From positions 1-32,866 of the forward strand of contig JAIJLI010000006.1 in assembly GCA_022722495.1 (NCBI GenBank): DNA of 32,866 nt, read 5' to 3'. The notes under the pieces are model-generated. The model was not told where the DNA came from and made no database searches. It saw only the letters and a program-made list of their open reading frames with translations. Source of the stretch: Dialister sp. GTDB taxonomy: Bacteria > Bacillota > Negativicutes > Veillonellales > Dialisteraceae. This document shows positions 26,939 to 32,866 of the stretch, piece after piece; within the stretch, counting starts at the first letter, position 1, and each line of letters begins with the position of its first letter. A program made the translations under genes and the position numbers.

Positions 26939-29686
26939 ATGGATTTATCAAAAGACTTCATATTACTCGATGGAGTGCCAAAAACTTTGCAGATTGATGC
27001 CATACAAAGGAATGGAACCAATGGGTATAGCGTGTGTTTCAAGAACAACGGACGCACATATAGATATGGACGTGACAAGGTGGTTTGGCTAAACAATCCG
27101 GAATGGAAAGACCCGACACAATGCAAGGTACTTGTGGACGGCATATTAAAGAACGGCATCAGAGAGATATGGAGATTTGATTACAACGGACACTCCTGCT
27201 GGAGAGTCATCTACAACAATGGTTTTGTGCAGGAGGATGCAGCAGGCAGAATTGTTGTTACGCAATCTTGCCTCCAAGAGGTCGTGAGCAAGGATGTGTT
27301 TGTATACATGAAGAATATGTCAACCATCAACAAATTGGGTAAGGACGAACAGAACCCAAAGGGAACGTTGTCGAGTATTTATAATAAGATAAATTTTATT
27401 GCCGAAGACTTGGTTGCTGCCTGTTATCTCGATCCTGCAAAAAACAAACCAAAGAAATTGAGCCACTATGACTTAATATATCCTTTCGGCTGCAATGCGA
27501 GCCAGAAAATAGCGGTGTCCAATGCTTTTGAGAATCAGATAAGCGTCATTCAAGGGCCTCCGGGTACAGGTAAGACACAAACCATCTTGAACATCATTGC
27601 TAATATCGTGAGGCAAGGCAAGACGGTGATGGTGGTGTCAAACAACAATTCTGCCACGGCTAACGTACTGGAGAAGTTGGAAAAATATGATATTGGTTTT
27701 ATCGCAGCTTCTTTAGGCAACAAGGATAACAAGGAGTATTTCATAGCTAACCAACCTACCTTGCCACAGGAGTTGGGACAATGGGACCTGTCTTTGCAAG
27801 ACAGCATCAAGAAAAAGAGAACACTGCATGATGCACTCAATCAACTTGACCGAGTATATGCCTTGCAAAACAAATTGGCTGAATTGCGGCAAGAACTGCA
27901 AGCGGTAGAGCTGGAATGGGAACATTTCAAGCAAGAACAAAACATCTCGAAAAGTGAAGTTTCCTATCGTAGAGCAAACTCTACTCACGTCATCTGGCTT
28001 TGGCTGAAACTGCAGTCCATAGCCGAAGGTATGGATGTGAAACAGTTAGGCATATTCCAACGCATCAAGCTGTGGTGGATGAAACTGATGTGCAAATACA
28101 AATGGCACATACAGCTTAGCTTCGATGCTACCAATCTGCGACCACTGATAATAGAACTGCAAACTCTCTATTATGTCAATCGTCGCAAGGAACTTGCTGA
28201 TGAAATAGCAGACAAAGGACAGCAGTTGCATACATACGATGCAAAGAGTCTGACACAAATGCTTACAGAAAGTTCGCTAACATTATTGAAGGCTTCACTG
28301 CATGACAAATATGAGAAAGGAAGAGTAGTCTTTGCTGATACAGATAACATGCGCCTTCATGCTGATGAGTTCCAAAAGCAATACCCGGTTATACTCAGTA
28401 CCACTTTCTCTGCAAGGTCGTGCGTGTTTGGTGATGCTCCCTATGACTATCTCATCATGGACGAGGCATCACAGGTGTCGTCCTATACAGGTACTTTGGC
28501 ACTTACTTGTGCCAAGAATGCGGTGATTGTAGGTGATACGAAACAGTTGCCGAACGTGGAGACGGAAGAAGAGCGCATGAAGCTCAGAGAGATAGCAAAG
28601 CCATACAGCATTGCAGATGGCTATGACTGTGCCAAATACAGCTTCTTAGAATCGGTTCTGAAGGTTATCCCCAACATTACGGAAACGATACTACGAGAGC
28701 ATTACCGCTGTCATCCACGCATCATAAATTTCTGCAACCAGAAGTTCTATGGCGGCAATCTATTGGTTATGACGGAAGACAAAGGCGAAGAGAACGTGCT
28801 GTCGGCTTTCAAGACCACTAAAGGCAACCATGCTGTTGGGCTTTTCAACCAACGAGAGATTGATGTAGTGAAGGAAGAAGTGCTGCCTACATTGGCAGAT
28901 ACAGGAAGCGTTGGTATAGTCACGCCTTACAACAATCAAGCGGATGCTTTCAACCGTCAACTGAATGATGTAAAGGCTGGTACCGTACACAAATACCAAG
29001 GGCGTGAAGAAGATGCAATCATCATGAGTGTGGTAGATAATCAGATTTCGGAGTTTGCCGATGATGACAGAATGCTGAATGTGGCAGTGTCGAGGGCTCG
29101 AAAGCGTTTTTCTCTTGTCGTAACAGGTAACGAACAAGAAAAGCATAGCAACATTACAGACTTACTTGAATATATCGCCTACAACAACTGTATAGTGACG
29201 GAGAGCAAATTGGCTTCCATATTCGATTATCTTTATGAACAATATACAGAACAACGAATGGCATTTCTCGAAAAGCATACGCAAATATCAGAGTATGCGT
29301 CAGAGAATCTAACTTATGCCTTGATTGGCGACATATTAGCATCCGATGCTGCCTATAGTAGTTTGAAAGTGTTGTGTCATATTCCATTGCGCCAAGTTGT
29401 AAAAGACACGTCCATGATGTCGGCAGAAGAATTGAAATATGCCTCCAACTATAATACACATTTGGATTTTCTCATAATCAACAAAGTGAGTAAGCTACCT
29501 GTACTTGCCATTGAAACGGATGGTTATTCTTATCACAATAACGAAACGGAACAACACCAACGTGATTTAATGAAAGACCATATTCTTTCAAACTATGGAC
29601 TCCCACTTTTACGACTCTCAACAAAGGGCAGTGGTGAACGCAAGAAAATTATTGATTCATTGAGCACTATAGTCAATGAAGCATAA
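26939..29686 (+). CDS. SF1 (Upf1/Dna2-like) helicase with C-terminal nuclease-like domain
   Basis: A 915-residue protein from ATG 26939. The frame is open upstream to 26747, but that stretch contains the terminator and promoter, so the longer start is rejected. Helicase motifs are Walker A GPPGTGKT near residue 205, motif II MDEASQVS near 506, motif III VGDTKQLPN near 533, REHYRCHPRI near 585, VTPYNNQ near 660, VHKYQGREEDAI near 683 and VAVSRARKR near 715. A long helical insertion lies between motifs I and II. The C-terminus (HLDFLIINK near 842, AIETDGYSYH near 857, then LPLLRLSTKG) looks like a DUF2726-type PD-(D/E)xK fold, with ExD in place of ExK. Helicase-nuclease fusions of this kind occur in anti-phage islands and in repair. 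A defence role is inferred from architecture and accessory context only. It lies between a secreted-protein gene and a remnant of its paralogue. Confidence 0.85.
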   Translation: MDLSKDFILLDGVPKTLQIDAIQRNGTNGYSVCFKNNGRTYRYGRDKVVWLNNPEWKDPTQCKVLVDGILKNGIREIWRFDYNGHSCWRVIYNNGFVQEDAAGRIVVTQSCLQEVVSKDVFVYMKNMSTINKLGKDEQNPKGTLSSIYNKINFIAEDLVAACYLDPAKNKPKKLSHYDLIYPFGCNASQKIAVSNAFENQISVIQGPPGTGKTQTILNIIANIVRQGKTVMVVSNNNSATANVLEKLEKYDIGFIAASLGNKDNKEYFIANQPTLPQELGQWDLSLQDSIKKKRTLHDALNQLDRVYALQNKLAELRQELQAVELEWEHFKQEQNISKSEVSYRRANSTHVIWLWLKLQSIAEGMDVKQLGIFQRIKLWWMKLMCKYKWHIQLSFDATNLRPLIIELQTLYYVNRRKELADEIADKGQQLHTYDAKSLTQMLTESSLTLLKASLHDKYEKGRVVFADTDNMRLHADEFQKQYPVILSTTFSARSCVFGDAPYDYLIMDEASQVSSYTGTLALTCAKNAVIVGDTKQLPNVETEEERMKLREIAKPYSIADGYDCAKYSFLESVLKVIPNITETILREHYRCHPRIINFCNQKFYGGNLLVMTEDKGEENVLSAFKTTKGNHAVGLFNQREIDVVKEEVLPTLADTGSVGIVTPYNNQADAFNRQLNDVKAGTVHKYQGREEDAIIMSVVDNQISEFADDDRMLNVAVSRARKRFSLVVTGNEQEKHSNITDLLEYIAYNNCIVTESKLASIFDYLYEQYTEQRMAFLEKHTQISEYASENLTYALIGDILASDAAYSSLKVLCHIPLRQVVKDTSMMSAEELKYASNYNTHLDFLIINKVSKLPVLAIETDGYSYHNNETEQHQRDLMKDHILSNYGLPLLRLSTKGSGERKKIIDSLSTIVNEA

Positions 29687-29765
29687 AATATTGATCAACT
29701 TGTATTTATGGTAAGTAACAGTCTTAGTTCTTAACTTTGATTGCAGTATATTCGTAAATACAGGA

Positions 29766-29957
29766 ATCTTCCAAGCCTTTGAGGGTATGGACAACATCCT
29801 CAGATATAAGAAGGACGGCAGCTATGACAGACGTTATCAAATGTTCAGAAAGGCATGGAACAGGGGCGTTGGCGGCAGCAGTAGCAGCGGTACCAACTGG
29901 GATGGTCTGAATGATGCACAGAAGTCCGTGATTCATCAGAACGATAATGCAAGATAG
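29766..29957 (+). pseudogene. C-terminal remnant of a second copy of the secreted protein
   Basis: This encodes IFQAFEGMDNILRY followed by a tail identical in protein sequence to the end of the gene at 25536-26738, then TAG 29955-29957. The upstream frame closes near 29712 and has no suitable start. An internal ATG at 29787 would give only 56 residues without signal peptide. With the matching terminator behind it, this is the 3' end of a paralogue whose body is gone. Confidence 0.8.
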
Positions 29958-29960
29958 CAA

Positions 29961-30006
29961 AAACACGTTTGAAGGTGTACAGAGGGCACCTTCAAACGTG
30001 TTTTTT
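29961..30006 (+). terminator. Terminator after the remnant gene
   Basis: Perfect 17-bp stem AAACACGTTTGAAGGTG (29961-29977) and CACCTTCAAACGTGTTT (29987-30003), nine-base loop, more T after it. It may also serve the convergent gene that ends at 30019. Confidence 0.9.
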
Positions 30007-30018
30007 GTATCGAGAGTG

Positions 30019-30519
30019 TTAATCAGAGAGCTGCACAATATACCCTTCCTGCTCATAGACTTTACCATATTTCTTGAACAAAGCGAGCAATGAAGACAAC
30101 TCTGGATCTTCACATGCAAAAGAAGTTCCAGTGTTACTTTGTTCTCTATATAACTTAGAGTTACCCTTCCGGATTCTATTCTCTATATCAAGAGGAATAA
30201 AGAAGGTAGCCCTATCCTGGAGTTTAGCCTTAAATTCATTCCAGAAAATCTTGATACCATAGAAATCGAAATCCCCGAAATGAACATAAGGATTGGTTAT
30301 ACTTGACATCCAGGCAAGCAAGTCTGTCTTTGTTTCCTGCGAATATCTACAGATAAACAGCAGCTTTTTGTCCGGGAAACATTTGTCGAACAAATACCGT
30401 TGTTCTCTTATACGGAAGAAGTTTTCCGGATTCTCTACACCTACGACAATAACGTCATTCGGTATGGAAAAATGAGTAAAGTCATTCACAAAGAAAGCAC
30501 TGCCAATATATGATGGCAA
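30019..30519 (-). CDS. JetD-like (DUF2220-type) TOPRIM protein, N-terminally truncated
   Basis: 166 residues from TTG 30517-30519. A TAG lies directly upstream in frame after a run of seven A, so the N-terminal part of the family protein is absent or frameshifted. Key features are VVGVENPENFF (Glu29-Asn30), then a Rossmann-like stretch KKLLFICRY, then HFGDFDFYGI with Asp83 and Asp85. This is the pattern of TOPRIM domains in Wadjet subunit JetD and relatives, which cleave DNA. FFIPLDIENRI follows. No JetA, JetB or JetC is in the window. It is either an orphan nuclease or a decaying fragment, convergent with the helicase unit. The family call is moderate. Confidence 0.5.
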   Translation of the reverse strand: MPSYIGSAFFVNDFTHFSIPNDVIVVGVENPENFFRIREQRYLFDKCFPDKKLLFICRYSQETKTDLLAWMSSITNPYVHFGDFDFYGIKIFWNEFKAKLQDRATFFIPLDIENRIRKGNSKLYREQSNTGTSFACEDPELSSLLALFKKYGKVYEQEGYIVQLSD

Positions 30520-30860
30520 CTATTTTTTTAAAGTTTGACATAAAGTATTCTGGATTTTCCAGATTCATCTAGCCTTTACAGACTACTCTTCACTTTCGAT
30601 CCGAGATTTTTTTTGATGTATTCCGGTATAATCCGTCATCACCTGAGCCTTTTTACGTGCAATATAGGATGGTGGTGTATTAAAGACAGTAAGCCGAGGA
30701 ATATGGCGAAATATTTTAGGAAAGCCCAAATCTCTGATTTGTGGAAGGAGTTCCAAAAATATTTTCCCATATAGTGGCTATGCCCGGTCCTTGGAGTCTG
30801 TCTGCTCCACCATAACTTTGCAAAGTAAAAAGCCAGGGTTGATGGAACATTCAAGAGAAT
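30520..30860 (-). other. Probable decayed coding remnants
   Basis: No intact gene is visible. Short protein-like stretches occur in different minus-strand frames, for example GPGIATIWENIFG and then LELLPQIRDLGFPKIF with HIPRLTVFNTPPSYIA about 80 codons before the TOPRIM ORF. They are broken by stops and frame changes. They may be the lost N-terminal part of that ORF or another gene, and I cannot identify the family. Confidence 0.4.
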
Positions 30861-30920
30861 AGCTAAGGATTGAGGTCGAAAAAGTGAAGGGTATATATAA
30901 ATAGGTATAAGCCAAAATGA

Positions 30921-30950
30921 AAAGAGGGAGTATCCCTACTCCCCCTCTCT
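30921..30950 (-). terminator. Terminator downstream of fimbrillin copy 3
   Basis: On the minus strand GGGAGTA-GGGA-TACTCCC extends with flanking GAG/CTC and is followed by TCTTTTCATTTT. It lies about 55 bp past the stop of the gene ending at 31004. The rest of 30861-31003 shows no gene. Confidence 0.75.
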
Positions 30951-31003
30951 AGTTATAATATTAAATCACTCTTTTACCTTTGCACTCGGAAACAAGTTCC
31001 GCT

Positions 31004-32866
31004 TTATTCTTGGACACAGCGAACACAACATCCCTTCGTACGCTCGTAGTAGCTGGACGGATCCAAGTGACTATTTTGGTTGAAGCCCAAGCAGATACCG
31101 GAATCACTACTGTAGGGTGAAGAACTCCAATAGTCACCGTTTTGACGGACATCGCTCAAGCTGCCGATACCGATGAATGCACGATAGCCAGCAACAGGGA
31201 ACCAGTTTCCTTCATAGGTACGTCCATCCTGATTGCTGGAGTTCCAGGTAAACGTTGATTCTGAGAAGTTAGAGTATTCTTCCTTGCTAGGCAATCTCCA
31301 TCCTTCTGGACTTGGATCAAAGAGTGATTTGCCGGCTGCGTCGGTAATGTCGTTCCACTTCTTGATTTTGAAATGGTTAGGCGAAGCCCAATCGTAAGTA
31401 CCTCTATTATGAGTATAGAACACCGCAGGAGTCTGCATCGCCTTGGCAAAGGAAACAGGCCCGTAAGTAACTGTAGTCTTTCCAATAGAAGTGCCATTGA
31501 TGTCATATCTATTAATATCCCCAGTGAATGGATCCTTTCGTCCGAACTGATAGTAAAGACCGTAGGTCTTGTCACCATCAGAAGGAGTAGCCGAGGTAGC
31601 ACCAAGGTTCCTATCCATGAAACCTCCAATAATCTTTGGCTCTTCAGTAATCCAAAGATGCCAGCTCCAGAGATATGCATCATTACCAGCACCCTTCTTC
31701 TTTACACCGACTACAACATTACCTTTCTTGCCACCAACAGCCTTTACATAAAGTGGCTGATTGCCTGTACCCTCATAGGTATCACCGGAAATAACCTCCC
31801 CAGCAGCATTACAGAAGTTGATGGCACGAGCGTTGATATCCTGCCAGATTACCTCTGCTACCCATTCAGATTTCTTGTCAAGTACGTTAGTAGCATCACC
31901 TACATCCGGGTTAGACCAGAAGATGTTGATGTTGTTGACAACATCTATCTTGCCTACACTAGTACCGGTAGGGTCCAGGATGAGACAGTTGGCAGTAGCA
32001 GGAAGTTCCGGAAGAGAATAATCCGGTATATTTTTATCTTCTGCCGTCCAATCCCCCATGTTCACAGAAAGCTTGATGTTCTTACCGGAAATGATGAGGT
32101 TGCCTTCAGCGTCCTGTCCAGCACCATTTGAGAAGTCAAGAGTATAGTTGTAACGCTTGCCCATCTGCCAGGCATCACCAATACCAACATACGCCCACTT
32201 GCCAGAGCACAACACCTTGCCACCCTGCATGGCGATGGAAACCTTCAGTGCGATGTAAGCACCATCTGCAGCCTTATTGGCAGAGGTCAAAGACTGAGGA
32301 ATAAGCATAAAAGGCACATTACCTTGATCTTTGAAATCCTTGACATCAGAAGAAAGCTCCACAGCACCATTCTCCCACTCAGTGGTATAGCTACCGGTCT
32401 GGGAATCCTGTGACCAGGAAGCATCATTACCATCGCCACCAGTAGAAGGGAAAGAGAAAGTACTCTTGCTCATAACATTTCCAATCTTTACACCCGAAAC
32501 CTTGACGGTGTAAGCCTTGTTGTCGTTCTTGGCAGCAATGGTAATCTGAGAAAGCGCATGCTTGAACTTGATATCTACGCCGTCCGTACCATTTTCTTCC
32601 AGATTACCCTTGGCATAGGCATAGATGAAATCTTTCTGTTCGGCAGCAGCAGCGTTCGGCGAGAAGTTCTCCAATTTCTGGAACTGGTGATCAATGCTGA
32701 AAGAAGCACCATCAGCATCCTCATTCGTAGCCATCTTGCAAGGCTCCGTAGGAGCATAGGCATAGAAGTTCAGATACTCAGAAGAAGTCGGCCAGAAGAA
32801 GTTACCTTCATTGGTACTCCAAGCCCCATCAGCCTTGGTGTAAGCGACATTCTCCATGTAGTTGTC
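31004..32866 (-). CDS. Fimbrillin-family protein with FISUMP-like C-terminal domain, 5' end cut by window (copy 3)
   Basis: The frame runs in from the right edge (…DNYMENVAYTK) to TAA at 31004. The start, signal peptide and any G tract are outside the window. About the first 300 residues form the same Mfa-like fimbrillin domain as copies 1 and 2 (FKHALSQITIAAK, PFMLIPQSL, WAYVGIGDAW). A linker shared with copy 1 follows (TANCLILDPTGTS, LWSWHLWITEEP). The C-terminal ~200 residues resemble FISUMP/C-type-lectin-like adhesion domains (FMDRNLGATSA, YYQFGRKDPF, PEGWRLPSKEEY, GDYWSSSPY, GCCVRCVQE). It differs from copy 1 by an extra segment (LSVNMGDWTAEDKNIPDY) before the linker. It is probably a surface fimbrial tip or accessory subunit. 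A terminator follows at 30921-30950. Confidence 0.82.
   Translation of the reverse strand, partial: DNYMENVAYTKADGAWSTNEGNFFWPTSSEYLNFYAYAPTEPCKMATNEDADGASFSIDHQFQKLENFSPNAAAAEQKDFIYAYAKGNLEENGTDGVDIKFKHALSQITIAAKNDNKAYTVKVSGVKIGNVMSKSTFSFPSTGGDGNDASWSQDSQTGSYTTEWENGAVELSSDVKDFKDQGNVPFMLIPQSLTSANKAADGAYIALKVSIAMQGGKVLCSGKWAYVGIGDAWQMGKRYNYTLDFSNGAGQDAEGNLIISGKNIKLSVNMGDWTAEDKNIPDYSLPELPATANCLILDPTGTSVGKIDVVNNINIFWSNPDVGDATNVLDKKSEWVAEVIWQDINARAINFCNAAGEVISGDTYEGTGNQPLYVKAVGGKKGNVVVGVKKKGAGNDAYLWSWHLWITEEPKIIGGFMDRNLGATSATPSDGDKTYGLYYQFGRKDPFTGDINRYDINGTSIGKTTVTYGPVSFAKAMQTPAVFYTHNRGTYDWASPNHFKIKKWNDITDAAGKSLFDPSPEGWRLPSKEEYSNFSESTFTWNSSNQDGRTYEGNWFPVAGYRAFIGIGSLSDVRQNGDYWSSSPYSSDSGICLGFNQNSHLDPSSYYERTKGCCVRCVQE
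31561..32000 (-). repeat. Long direct repeat, right copy (fimbrillin 3' half)
   Basis: Partner of 1-440. The pair encloses the whole fimbrial, mobile-element and helicase region, and recombination between the copies would remove it as one block. Confidence 0.85.

Larger units (their letters stand above)
29766..30006 (+). repeat. Direct repeat, copy B (tail codons plus terminator)
   Basis: Pairs with 26547-26788. The two copies bracket about 3.0 kb holding the helicase gene. Confidence 0.9.

Noticed and set aside
30019..30519. Complete Wadjet system
   Set aside because: Only a JetD-like C-terminal part is present; no JetA, JetB or JetC is nearby.
1..32866. CRISPR array, tRNA, rRNA, integrase or relaxase
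   Set aside because: I saw no regularly spaced short repeats, no tRNA cloverleaf or rRNA sequence, and no recombinase or relaxase motifs in any long frame.

Overview
The window looks like a gut or oral Bacteroidales chromosome, most likely Prevotella/Segatella-like. The reasons are Bacteroidota promoters with a TAnnTTTG -7 box, fimbrillin-type lipoproteins with DUF3575 and DUF5119 partners, BspA-type and FISUMP-type surface domains, and very large polyvalent proteins typical of Bacteroidales mobile elements. No taxonomic marker gene is present, so this is inference from style and gene families.

Left part (1-9311, almost all minus strand): a fimbrial/surface-lipoprotein locus. In transcription order it holds a DUF3575 protein (8520-9209), a DUF5119 lipoprotein (5683-6675), an unknown protein (5136-5678), a fimbrillin with a BspA-like leucine-rich C-terminus (1802-3581), and a second fimbrillin running off the left edge (1-1395). 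Two RNA-guided transposon nucleases have landed in this operon. One is an IscB with an upstream HEARO/omega-RNA (7009-8525) and a translationally coupled small acidic protein. The other is a TnpB (3718-4911) that appears to have split the unknown gene. Both fimbrillins carry an identical run of eight G residues just after the lipobox cysteine, and this run puts the signal peptide out of frame with the mature protein. That is a probable ON/OFF phase-variation switch, read OFF in both copies here.

Middle part (9412-25430, plus strand): cargo of a conjugative-element or phage-like mobile element. It has a 2059-residue ArdC/zincin polyvalent protein, a glucosaminidase-M23 peptidoglycan hydrolase, a two-OB-fold single-stranded-DNA-binding-like protein, a tiny membrane ORF, and a 2476-residue polyvalent protein with nucleotidyltransferase, ADP-ribosyltransferase-like and two zincin domains. 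Three transcription units here and in the fimbrial locus share a 17-bp element placed exactly 38 bp upstream of the -7 box, so the fimbrial genes and the mobile-element genes may be co-regulated.

Right part (25460-30519): a secreted protein of unknown function, an SF1 helicase with a C-terminal nuclease-like domain, a C-terminal remnant of a second copy of the secreted protein, and a JetD-like TOPRIM ORF. Promoter and terminator similarities suggest that the helicase replaced the body of a tandem second copy of the secreted-protein gene. The last gene (31004 to the right edge, minus strand) is a third fimbrillin with a FISUMP-like C-terminus. It is close to the left-edge copy and lies in the same orientation, so 31.56-kb direct repeats bracket nearly the whole window.
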